A stretch of 64,000 nt of DNA from Adiantum capillus-veneris (taxonomy: Eukaryota > Streptophyta > Polypodiopsida > Polypodiales > Pteridaceae). Positions 20,051 through 29,799 of the stretch are shown here, piece after piece (position 1 is the first letter of the stretch; each line of letters begins with the position of its first letter). The DNA lies in contig CM043947.1 in the NCBI GenBank assembly GCA_014529385.2, positions 129,730,391-129,794,390 of the forward strand, read 5' to 3'. The position numbers and the translations under genes were made by a program. The notes beneath the pieces were generated by a model. It saw only the letters and a list, made by a program, of their open reading frames with translations, ran no database searches and had not been told where the DNA came from.

Positions 20051-23000
20051 TTGACCTACGGCTTGCCATACGCACTCTTGATATTTCCTAAAGACTATCT
20101 AATGGACTACGGATGGTTTCAGTAGGCATAGAAGCCATTTCCAAAGTCCGTTTGCATTTTTCCGTAGAAAAACGCAACCGGATTTGACCTACAGCTTGTG
20201 TATTTGGCGTTAATTCAAACCCATTAACCTACGGCTTTCCATACACGCTCTTGACATTGCTTTAAGACTACTTAATGAACTACGGATGGTTTCGGTAGGC
20301 ATAGAAGCCATTTCCGAAGTCCGTTTGCGTTTTTTCGTAAAAAAACGCAACCAGATTTGACCTACGGCTTGTGTATTTGGCGTTAATTCAAACCCATTGA
20401 CCTACGACTTACCATACACGCTCTTGATATTGCTGTAAGACTACTTAATGAACTACGGATGGTTTCGGTAGGCATAGAAACCATTTCTGAAGTTCGTTTG
20501 CGTTTTTTCGTAGAAAAACGCAACCGGATTTGACCTACGGCTTGTGTATTTAGCGTTTCTTCTATCCGTTTGACCTACGGCTTGCCATACGCACTCTTGA
20601 CATTGCCTAAAGACTACCTAATGGAATACGGATGGTTTCGGTAGGCATAGAAGTCATTTCCGAAATCCAATTGTGTTTTTCCGTAGAAAAACGCAACCGG
20701 ATTTGACTTACGGTTTGTGTATTTGGTGTTAATTCAAACGCATTGACCCACGGCTTGCCATATACGCTCTTGACATTGCTTTAAGACTACTTAATGAACT
20801 ACGGATGGTCTCGGTAGGCATAGAATCCATTTTCGAAGTCCGTTTGCGTTTTTCCGTAGAAAAGCGCAACCGGATTTGACCTACGGCTTGTGTATTTGGC
20901 GTTTCTTTTATCCGTTTGATCTACGGCTTGCCATACGCGCTCTTGACATTGCCTAAAGACTACCTAATGGACTACGGATGGTTGCGGTAGGCATAGAATC
21001 AGTTTCCGAAGACCGTTTGCGTTTTTCCATAGAAAAACGTAACCGGATTTTACCTACGGCTTGTGTATTTAGCGTTTCTTCTATCCGTTTGACCTACGGC
21101 TTGTCATACGTGCTCTTGACATTGCTTTAAAACTACCTAATGGACTAAGGATGGTTTCAGTAGGCATAGAAGTCATTTCTGAAATCCATTTGCGTTTTTC
21201 CGTAGAAAAACGCAATCGGATTTGACCTACGGCTTGTGTATTTGGTGTTAATTCAAACCCATTGACCTACGGCTTGCCATATACGCTCTTGACATTGATT
21301 TAAGGCTACTTAATGAACTACGGATGGTCTCGGTAGGCATAGAAACCATTTTCGAAGTCAGTTTGCGTTTTTTCGTAAAAAAACGCAACCGGATTTGACC
21401 TACGGCTTGTGTATTTGGTGTTTCTTCTATCCGTTTGACCTACGGCTTGTCATATGCGCTCTTGACATTGCTTAAAGACTATCTAATGGACTGTGGATGG
21501 TTTCGGTAGGCATAGAAGCCATTTCGGAAGTCCGTTTGTATTTTTCCGTAGAAAAACACAACCGGATTTGACCTACGGCTTGTGTATTTGGCGTATCTTC
21601 TATCCGTTTGACCTACAGCTTGCCATACACGCTCTTGACATTGTTTTAAGACTACCTAATGGACTACGAATGGTTTCAGTAGGCATAGAAGTCATTTTCG
21701 ATAGCCATTTGTGTTTTTTCGTAGAAAAACGCAACTGGATTTGACCTACGGCTTGTGTATTTGGCGTTAATTCAAAATCATTGACCTACGGCTTGCCATA
21801 CACGCTCTTGACATTGCTGTAAGACTACTTAATGAACTACGGATGGTTTCGATAGGCATAGAAGCCATTTCTGAAGTCCGTTTGCGTTTTTTCGTAGAAA
21901 AACGCAACCGGATTTGACCTACGGCTTGTGTATTTGGAGTTTCTTCTATCCGTTTGACCTACGGCTTGCCATACGTGCTCTTGACATTTCCTAAAGACTA
22001 CCTAATGGACTACGGATGGTTTCGGTAGGCATAGAAGTCATTTTCGAAATCCATTTGTATTTTTCCGTAGAAAAACGCAACAAGATTTGACCTACAGCTT
22101 GTGTATTTGGTGTTAATTCAAACGCATTGACCTACGGCTTGCCATATACGCTCTTGAAATTTCTTTAAGACTACTTAATGAACTATGGATGGTCTCGGTA
22201 GGCATAGAATCCATTTTCGAAGTCCGTTTGCGTTTTTTCGTAGAAAAACGCAACCGGATTTGACCTACGGCTTGTGTATTTGGCGTTTCTTCTATCCGTT
22301 TGACCTACAGCTTGCCATACGCGCTCTTGACATTGCCTAAAGACTACCTAATCGTCTATGGATGGTTTCAGTAGGCATAGAAGCCATTTCCGAAGTCCGT
22401 TTGCGTTTTTCCATAGAAAAACGCAACTAGATTTGACCTACGGCTTGTGTATTTGGCGTTAATTCAAACCCATTGACCTACGGCTTGCCATACACGCTCT
22501 TGACATTGCTTTAAGACTACTTAATAAACTACAGATGGTTTCGGTAGGCATAGAAGCTATTTCCAAAGCTCGTTTGCGTTTTTTCGTAGAAAAAGCAACC
22601 AGATTTGACCTACGGCTTGTGTATTTGGCGTTAATTCAAACCCATTGACCTACGGCTTTCCATACACGCTCTTGAAATTGCTGTAACACTACTTAATGAA
22701 CTACGGATGGTTTCGGTAGGCATAGAAGCCATTTCCGAAGTTCGTTTGCGTTTTTTCGTAGAAAAACGCAACCGGATTTGACCTACGGCTTGTGTATTTG
22801 GAGTTTCTTCTATCCGTTTGACCTACGGCTTGCCATACGTGCTCTTGACATTTCCTAAAGACTACCTAATGGACTACGGATGGTTTCGGTAGGCATAGAA
22901 GTCATTTCCGAAATCCAATTGCGTTTTTCCGTAGAAAAACGCAACCGAATTTGACCTACGGGTTGTGTTTTTGGTGTTAATTCAAACGCATTGACCTACG

Positions 23001-24110
23001 GCTTGCCATATACGCTCTTGACATTGTTTTAAGACTACTTAATGAACTACAGATGGTCTCGGTAAACATAGAATCCATTTTCGAAGTCCGTTTACGTTTT
23101 TCCGTAGAAAAACGCAACCGGATTTGACCTACGACTTGTGTATTTGGCGTTTCTTCTATCCGTTTGACCTACGGCTTGCCATACGCGCTCTTGACATTGC
23201 CTAAAGACTACCTAATCGTCTACGGATGGTTTCAGTGGGCATAGAAGCCATTTCCGAAGTCCGTTTGTATTTTTCCATAGAAAAACGCAACCGGATTTGA
23301 CCTACGGCTTGTGTATTTGGCGTTTCTTCTATCCGTCTGACCTACGGCTTTCCATACGCGCTCTTGACATTGTTTTAAGACTACCTAATGGACTATGGAT
23401 GGTTTCAGTAGGCATAGAAGTCATTTTCGATATCCATTTGCGTTTTTTCGTAGAAAAACGCAACCGGATTTGACCTACGACTTGTGTATTTGGCGTTAAT
23501 CCAAACCCATTGACCTACGGCTTGCCATACACACTCTTGACATTGCTTTAAGACTACTTAATGAACTACGAATGGTTTCGGTAGGCATAGAAACCATTTC
23601 CGAAGTCCGTTTGCGCTTTTCCGTAGAAAAATGCAATCGGATTTGACCTACGGCTTCTGTATTTGGCGTTTCTTCTATTCGTTTGACCTACGGTTTGCCA
23701 TACGTGCTCTTGACATTGCCTAAAGACTACCTAATGGACTACGGATGGTTTCGGTAGGCATAGAATCAGTTTTCGAAGACCGTCTGCATTTTTTTGTAGA
23801 AAAACGCAACCGGATTTGACCTACGGCTTGTGTATTTGACGTTTCTTCTGTCCGTTTGACCTACGGCTTGCCATTGAAATTCTCTTGACATTGCCTTAAG
23901 ACTACCTAATGGACTACAGATGGTTTCGGTAGGCATAGAAGCCATTTCCGAAGTCCGTTTGCGTTTTTTCATAGAAAAACGCAAACGGATTTGATCTACG
24001 ACGTAGAAGCCGTTTATGAAGTCCGTTCGCGTTTTTCCGTAGAAAAATTCAATCGGACTTAAAAAACGGCTTGTATTTTGGGGTTTCTTCTATCCGTTTG
24101 ACCTACGGCT
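20051..24110. repeat. Tandem array, about 23 units of 171-174 bp, inside the CACTA element
   Basis: Each unit opens near TTGACCTACGGCTTGCC and runs through CGCTCTTGACATTG, a GACTAC(T/C)TAATG block, GGATGGTTTCGGTAGGCATAG, an inverted GCGTTTTT...AAAAACGC segment and CGGATTTGACCTACGGCTTG. Starts: 20051, 20224, 20398, 20569, 20742, 20916, 21088, 21262, 21436, 21608, 21782, 21955, 22129, 22300, 22474, 22646, 22818, 22991, 23165, 23337, 23510, 23681, 23856 (some to within a few bases). Two linker types alternate irregularly: TTAATTCAAACCCA and TTTCTTCTATCCG. The last unit decays to 24110. No frame stays open. Confidence 0.95.
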
Positions 24111-24609
24111 TGTTATATGTCCCTGTCCAACCTTTTTTGAGGAGGAAGATTGTCTCTAAGAGCAACAACGGCGCTGTTGTTGCTCCCTAGAGGACTTTCA
24201 TGTGTAAAGGTGAGAGTTGAGCTTCGAATGTATTTTGAGCTGGTCAAATGAAGTCATGGGCTGCATCAGACGATCCAGGTCACTTTGACTCGAGATGCAC
24301 AACGCCCGGTCAGACTACTGACCATGGAGGATATTGATGAGATTCGCCAACGGATGCTGCATCTCCTATGATCTACCTATCCCAGCTAGCTGTTTTAGCG
24401 GTTTAGTCCACACCCAGTAGTTTAGGATTCCATAATATTTTATTTTGTCATTTTGTCATCTTTTTACTCTAAGTTTGTATCAGATCCACCACATTGTAAC
24501 TTTCTTGTCTCATAGGTCACTTTGGCCTTTCGAAGACGTTAATATAACATTTCATTTCATTTCTCTCTTTAATATTTCTTTCTTTAATTTTAATTTCCTA
24601 CGCATACAT
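24111..24609. other. CACTA internal, unassigned
   Basis: Single-copy sequence between the array and the microsatellites. A short inverted motif AGCAACAACGGCGCTGTTGTTGCT is at 24161-24184. The plus strand has a short open stretch (VTLTRDAQRPVRLLTMEDID, about 24280-24340) ending in a stop; it is not identified. Confidence 0.4.
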
Positions 24610-24610
24610 T

Positions 24611-24689
<79 letters not shown>

Positions 24690-24723
24690 TCTTTGATTAC
24701 CAACACACACACACACATTTCTT

Positions 24724-24764
<41 letters not shown>

Positions 24765-24779
24765 CACACATACACACAC

Positions 24780-24829
<50 letters not shown>

Positions 24830-24842
24830 TACACACACACAC

Positions 24843-24892
<50 letters not shown>

Positions 24893-24907
24893 TACACACA
24901 CACACAC

Positions 24908-24975
<68 letters not shown>

Positions 24976-25052
24976 CCGCTCTCTCTCTCTCTTTCCTGCA
25001 CACACACACACACACACACACACCTCTCTCTCTCTCTCTTTCCTACACACAC

Positions 25053-25108
<56 letters not shown>

Positions 25109-25140
25109 TGTGTGTGTGTGTAGGAAAGAGAGAGAGAGAG
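24610..25140. repeat. Compound CT/CA microsatellite block
   Basis: (CT)n tracts alternate with short (CA)n tracts at 24614-25103, separated by a repeated TTTCCTACACACACAC or TTTCCTGCACACAC joint and CCGCTCTCTC. At 25105-25140 the strand reverses to (GT)n then (GA)n. Peptide predictions here are only Ser-Leu or Arg-Glu repeats. Confidence 0.95.
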
Positions 25141-25254
25141 AGGGGTTGGGGAGGGAGAGTGACATACTACCTGCGCGCGCAGCAGGTTTCGGACACGATT
25201 TGAGCAGGCAAAAATGGCCCCTGCGCGGGCGGGTTTTCCTTTTCCCCCAAATTT

Positions 25255-25462
25255 TTTTGCGTCGATATAGGCGTCGATATATCCGTGGGTACTTGCGTCG
25301 ATATACGTGTGGAAAATAAAGCCTTTCCACACGTATAGCGACGCATATTGCGACGCGTATATCGACGTCTATATCGACGACCTCTATTTTCATCGATATA
25401 TGTGTGGAAAGGCATAGCCGTCGATATATGATGCGTCGATATCTTCATGTTATGTTGTAGTG
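25255..25462. repeat. CACTA right terminal and subterminal repeats with hairpin
   Basis: Holds about ten CGTCGATAT / CGACG variants like the left end and the terminal repeat TGTTGTAGTG. CGTGTGGAAA at about 25308 and CTTTCCACACG at about 25326 form a hairpin around ATAAAGC. These are the presumed transposase-binding sites. Confidence 0.85.
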
Positions 25463-25465
25463 AAA

Positions 25466-25719
25466 CCGTAGAAGACTGTAAGGCATCTGTTCTGCAAACA
25501 ATGTCACTGATAGAAATTCTGCACAAAATGACAAAATAGCATGTGATGTACTACTGTCGTAGTGGAAACGGAGGCCGAAATGAGTCCGAATCAAAAATCT
25601 GAGCGTTGACCTACGAATGCTCGCCAAAGCTCACAAAAATCAGAGAAAGAGATCAGCAGGCTTGTGCTGGAGTTGCTGGCAACTGAGCCCGGGAGGATGC
25701 AACCTGCTTCGATCCCAAT
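25466..25719 (-). other. Copia-1 leader, distal part, with primer-binding site remnant
   Basis: Between the CACTA end and the 5' LTR, the minus strand matches the leader of the sister copies (46280-46550, 56160-56430). The primer-binding site, next to 25719, is degenerate: the minus strand reads ATTGGGATCGAAGCAGG where the sisters have ATTGGTATCAGAGCAGG. The leader continues beyond the CACTA at 17401-17480. Confidence 0.85.
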
Positions 25720-25946
25720 TGTTGGAATTAGGGTTGCAAGGAAACGCACACAGGTTGGAGAAAATGAAGGAAGATCAAGGCACACAACTGAGAGTGTGTT
25801 ACTTAATGTGCAATAAAAAGATAGATAGCCCTAGAGTGATGGGCGTATATACAATGCACGGGGGAAAAAACCTACTAAAGAGGGAAAAAGTGCCCCGACG
25901 ATCTTAGTGTGTTCACGCACATCACTACCACATGTATATGATAACA
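25720..25946 (-). repeat. Copia-1 5' LTR
   Basis: 227 bp, TGTTATCATATACATG...CCAACA on the minus strand. It differs from the 3' LTR at 12814-13040 at several positions (TGTTATCAT versus TGTTACCAT at the start), so the insertion is not recent. Confidence 0.92.
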
Positions 25947-25951
25947 AGTTT

Positions 25952-25965
25952 CACAAAGAGATGAT
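25952..25965 (+). pseudogene. 14-bp sliver of the interrupted gene relic
   Basis: CACAAAGAGATGAT lies between the Copia-1 and Copia-3 insertions. With Copia-1 removed it follows 12813 with the frame still open (DESSVQVSQRDD by conceptual reading), so it belongs to the gene relic at 9951-12813. Its last five bases ATGAT are the Copia-3 target duplication. Confidence 0.7.
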
Positions 25966-26349
25966 TGTTAGGTTAAACCTTATCTTCATCCTATGTACTA
26001 GCTTCCCTCTCACACTCACATCATTGTTGGAAACATGCCTACACCTAGCACTTCATTTGCATGCCACATGAAGCATACACTTGTATTAAATCTCCTCATG
26101 TACACAACACCTAGCAATCTATGTGGATGCACTAGCATCCACCACCTCTATCGTTTGCATGTATCACTTCATCTATATATAATGGAGTTTCATTGTACAA
26201 ACTCAATATCATGATGAAATATAATCTATTGCATGGTTTTGTATAATATATTATCACGTCTTCTTTCAAGTGTTATTTCAGTTTAGGATTAGTTGTTTAT
26301 TATAATGAATGCAAGCAATGATTATCCATCATAATCAATAAGCCTTACA
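25966..26349 (+). repeat. Copia-3 5' LTR
   Basis: 384 bp, TGTTAGG to CTTACA; aligns over its length with 30814-31190 with scattered substitutions and small gaps. Confidence 0.93.
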
Positions 26350-26350
26350 A

Positions 26351-26363
26351 GTGGTATCAAAGC
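26351..26363 (+). promoter_or_regulatory. Primer-binding site of Copia-3
   Basis: GTGGTATCAAAGC one base after the 5' LTR; complementary to the 3' end of initiator Met-tRNA with mismatches. Confidence 0.8.
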
Positions 26364-26646
26364 GTATTGTAGGGTTATTTAGCTATTATTTAATTCATTT
26401 TAATTAATAAAACATATATTTTCTTTTATATATATCTTTCTTTTCTTTTTTCGGTGTCTCATTGTACTCATGATAAGTGGTAGAGAAGGTCTAAGCCAAG
26501 TGTCGAGTGTGTTGAACTTTCGGGCTTTACTCGTTCAATAAAAGAGGTATGCAAGCCTTAAATTTGAAGACTTAAGAAAACCTCACGTTCATATTCTCTC
26601 TTTTGTCTTGCTTGCCTAACGTGTATCTGTGCGCTTCTCTTTTGGC
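26364..26646 (+). other. Copia-3 leader, upstream of the nested element
   Basis: AT-rich untranslated sequence between the primer-binding site and the GC-rich insertion. No open frame with a motif. Confidence 0.6.
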
Positions 26647-27217
26647 GATATATAAGGGGTATGAGCCTCCCGAAAACGGCCACGGGAGGGGACCCCCCAC
26701 CTAGACACGCTAGCCTCACTCCACGCACTCGTGCACCGTGGGGACTCCACACAAGGTTCCCCAGGGCACGCTATGACCTTCCGTGAGTGCGGCGGAGCCT
26801 GAGGCTATGTGGGGCTAGGGACCCGGAACGCAAGACCCGCGAAACGCAACACGACCGTCGCCCCCTTGAAGGCAACTCAACCACGCCCGAGCCGGTCCCG
26901 TCCGAGCCGGGCTCCCTTGAAGGCAACTCAACCCGAGCCGGTCCCGTCCGAGCCGGGCCCTCCTGAGCCGGTGCCGTTTGAGCCAGGACCCCTTGAAGAC
27001 AACACCTCGACCCGAGCCGGTCCCGTCCGAGCTAGGCCCCCTGGAAAACAACACCTCGACCCGAGCCGGGCCCTCCCTGAGCCGGTCCCGTCCGAGCCAG
27101 GCCCCTTGAAGACAAAAGCACCTTACCCCGAGCCGGTCCCGTCCAAGTCGGGCCTTTGAGCGCAAACGCGCCCACCACGCACCTCTCCATGACGCGCCCA
27201 GCTCCTGGGGCGTCACA
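26647..27217 (+). repeat. LTR-a of the GC-rich element
   Basis: Direct partner of 28094-28690. The middle (26880-27160) is a minisatellite of CGAGCCGGTCCCGTCCGAGC units, with fewer and differently ordered units than LTR-b. The first bases (GCGATATATAAGG) are altered relative to TGTATATAAGG in LTR-b. Confidence 0.85.
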
Positions 27218-28093
27218 CTTGGTATCAGAGCTCCAGGAAAAGAACTCCACGTCCCCCGTCCCCGTGACGCCTCCAAACCCAGGGCCGTCGCCCATGACCC
27301 GCGCCGGTCCCCATCCGAGCCGGGCACCTCCAACACAAAAAGGAAAGATGCGAGCCAGACAGGGCTCTTTATAACAAAAATCAGAACGACCAAAAACGCG
27401 ACGGACCAACCCAACTGTGTTCGTCGCGCCCCGGCCACTCTTGTGGCCCATGCTGAGCTGAAGACCCACTTAAGTCTACAAGAGACCACAGGGCACCGAG
27501 CTAGCCCTCCAAATGACGTCCACACAGGGACAAACAGGGATCAGTTTTAAGATTGAAGAATCAGCCGAAGCCTTCATGGTGTCATGACGACCAAAGCTAC
27601 TTCGACCCAAAGACTGCATCTAACCAAGAAACCTTGCCCGATTCAAGATTCGGCGATTGGAAACCAAAGCTGGTGTCAGCCTAAGTCTACAACGCGCGTC
27701 AACATGACGGTAAGTTTCCTTGCAAACTTCGCAAGGGCTGCATTGCGACGGAACGCTACTTCACATTCGGCTTTCAAGAAGCCTCCGCGCGGGCCAACGC
27801 AACAGGTGGCTCCGCGCACTCAGGGTTACCTTTTGGGGAATACACAAGTATGGGGAATTCTACTTACGTATTCAAAGCATCCATTTTTCAGCCTTCTGCC
27901 AAAAACCACAAAAATATACACACACCTCATTCTCAAAAAGTCCAAAAACAAAGCATGTTTTCCTACTTGCATTCGGGTACAGTTTTTGCTCACTTTGCAC
28001 TTATATGCACCCCTTAGTCCCTTGGCCTCATGCATAGCCAAGCTCTCTTTTCCCTTCGTTCGACGAGGACGTCGAACTTTCTTCAACCGGGGG

Positions 28094-28690
28094 TGTATAT
28101 AAGGGGTATGAGCCTCCCGAAAACGGCCACGGGAGGGGACCCCCCACCTAGACACGCTAGCCTCACTCCACGCACTCGTGCACCGTGGGGACTCCACGCA
28201 AGGTTCCCCAGGGCACGCTATGACCCTCCGTGAGTGCGGCGGAGCCTGAGGCTACGTGGGGCTAGGGACCCGGTACGCCAGACCCGCGAAACGCAACACG
28301 ACCGTCGACCCATGGAACGCAACCACGCCCGAGCCGGTCCCGTCCGAGCCGGGCTCCCTTGAAGGCAACTCGACCCGAGCCGGGCCCTCCTGAGCTGGTG
28401 CCGTCTGAGCCAGGACCCCTTGAAGACAACACCTCGACCCGAGCCAGTCCCGTCCGAGCCGGGCCCACCTGAGCCGGTCCCGTCCGAGCCAGGCCCCCTG
28501 GAAGACAACACCTCGACCCGAGCCGGTCCCGTCCGAGCCGGGCCCTCCCTGAGCCGGTCCCGTCCGAGCCAGGCCCCTTGAAGACAAAAGCACCTTGCCC
28601 CGAGCCGGTCCCGTCCGAGCCGGGCCCTTTGAGGGCAAACGCACCCACCACGCACCTCTCCATGACGCGCCCAGCTCCTAGGGCGTCACA
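28094..28690 (+). repeat. LTR-b of the GC-rich element
   Basis: TGTATATAAGGGG to GGGCGTCACA, 597 bp. The early TATATAAGG is a TATA-box candidate for element transcription. It contains the same GAGCCGGTCCCGTCC minisatellite as LTR-a. Confidence 0.85.
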
Positions 28691-28983
28691 CTTGGTATCA
28701 GAGCTCCAGGTCCCGTTCCAGAGCTCCAGACCCCCGTGCCCGTGACGCGCACGTTACTCACGACGGCCCAACCTCCCGGGTCGTCAAAACTTGGTAAAAG
28801 AGCCCCAGGCAAAGAACTTCAGACCCCCGTGCCAATTGACGCGCACGTTACTCACGACGGCCCAACCTCCCGGGTCGTCAAAACTTGGTAAAAGAGCTTC
28901 AAGGAAAGAGCTTCAGACCCCCGTGCCCACTTGACGCGAACGTTCCTCCCGACGGCCCAACCTCCCGGGTCGTCACACGATAC
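28691..28983 (+). repeat. Three leader repeats of about 93 bp, each with a PBS-like end
   Basis: After the true primer-binding site CTTGGTATCAGAGC (28691), units opening GACCCCCGTGCC begin near 28730, 28824 and 28917. Two end CGTCAAAACTTGGTAAAAGAGC, which mimics the LTR end plus primer-binding site (CGTCACACTTGGTATCAGAGC). The third ends CGTCACACGATACC. Confidence 0.85.
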
Positions 28984-29799
28984 CATCTTCGTCTACACAC
29001 GGCTACCATTCCAACTGCTACGTGCTCCTTCTAACCCTACTGCTCAGCCCCGTTTGGGCTTGTCTTGTTTGTGGGATGATGGCTCAATCCTCTCCGTCTG
29101 TAGATTCAAAGTGTTACATCACTGCATACCACCAATCGTGACCGGCCATTCACATCTATCAGCTATCTACGGTTTGAGCTTTATCTGCACCACCAAGCTT
29201 TGTTCTCTCTAGCCCCAACCCATGCCAAGCCAGTGATACACCCTTTTTTGTAATTGCACTCCCACTGCACTTCTGCTACAGTCCGTCATCAAGCTTCAGC
29301 TACCACATCTCCTGCTCGCTTGTCGGGTCACATCCCAGTGCTTCCAGCTGCTCCTGAACTCAGTGTGATGCATAAACAACTCACATACTGCCCCAATAGT
29401 CGTTGATATCTGTCGGACGTCCACGGTAACCACATGCCAAATATTTTTATTTTTATTTTTTGTGTTGGCCCCATGAGCAGCTACATAGTGTCGTTACAGT
29501 CTTCTCACAGCGCGGCCCTACGGCCCTTGCTCAACGTGCTCCCTAGGAGACTGTCGGTAGTCCTTTTAGGGCAACAAGGCTTTTAAGGAAGCAATATCAA
29601 GATTTTTGGTGAATAGAAGAAAAGCCTCGACAACCCACTGCAAATTTATCGTGGATTAAGTTGAGAAGAACGACACCACCAAGATGCATCAAAATTATGC
29701 TCAAATGCTGGTAAATAAAGTCCTCAACTTCTAAATCCTTGTAATTAAGGAGTCTAGACATTGCCTGAGAGAGTCTCTCAAGTAAGACCGCTCCACAAT
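28984..29799 (+). other. Copia-3 interior, unassigned leader region
   Basis: Non-coding sequence between the GC-rich element and the gag start. No domain, RNA gene or repeat is recognised. Where the nested element ends and Copia-3 resumes is not clear. Confidence 0.4.

Larger units (their letters stand above)
17481..25462 (-). mobile_element. CACTA (En/Spm-like) transposon with internal satellite array
   Basis: The ends are TACTACAACAAAATAAG at 17481 and ATGTTGTAGTG at 25462, an inverted pair CACTACAACA with the first base of the left end mutated. The 3-bp target duplication AAA stands at 17478-17480 and 25463-25465, and removing the element restores the copia leader exactly as in the sister copies. 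Subterminal regions on both sides hold many CGTCGATAT/CGACGCATAT motifs and a shared GTGGAAAGGCTTTAT in inverted orientation. Inside are a spliced transposase-like gene relic, a 4-kb tandem array and CT/CA microsatellites. No TNPD-type catalytic transposase was found, so the element is probably non-autonomous. Confidence 0.92.
12814..25946 (-). mobile_element. Copia-1: Ty1/copia retrotransposon, minus strand, split by a CACTA element
   Basis: LTRs at 12814-13040 (3') and 25720-25946 (5') share TGTTACCATA...CTAATTCCAACA. Flanking 5-mers GGTTT (12809-12813) and AGTTT (25947-25951) look like a target duplication with one change. Reading minus: 5' LTR, leader, gag, zinc knuckle, protease, integrase, RT, RNase H, polypurine tract, 3' LTR, the copia order. 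The 7982-bp CACTA at 17481-25462 interrupts the leader; without it the element is about 5.15 kb. It is the same family as the elements at 46038-50968 and 55916-64000 and the relic at 43394. The coding region has frameshifts and stops, so it is defective. Confidence 0.93.
26647..28983 (+). mobile_element. GC-rich non-autonomous LTR element with repeated LTR-leader order
   Basis: Two direct repeats, 26647-27217 and 28094-28690, start TATATAAGGGGTATGAGCC and end GGGCGTCACA. Each is followed by a primer-binding site CTTGGTATCAGAGC. A short purine-rich stretch CCGGGGG precedes the second. The 876-bp interior (27218-28093) has no gag or pol motif, so the element resembles a TRIM or small LARD. As the second LTR is again followed by leader sequence, the structure is LTR-interior-LTR-leader, a partial tandem. 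The base composition is far richer in G+C than its surroundings. Antisense frames that stay open here are by-products of composition. Confidence 0.75.

Noticed and set aside
20051-24110. CRISPR-like array
   Set aside because: Units are long, diverged and without unique spacers; the locus is eukaryotic. It is a satellite array.
24111-24500. A possible gypsy or other gene end (VTLTRDAQRPVRLLTMEDID)
   Set aside because: Short, with no family pattern I can name; left unassigned.
24590-25393. Long open frames on both strands across the CT/CA block
   Set aside because: Dinucleotide repeats lack stop codons in most frames; peptides are only Ser-Leu, Thr-His, Arg-Glu or Val-Cys runs.
26815-28663. 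Several antisense frames of 130-236 codons
   Set aside because: They overlap GC-rich LTR repeats, occur in several frames at once, and are made of repeated GSDGTGSG-like units from a minisatellite.
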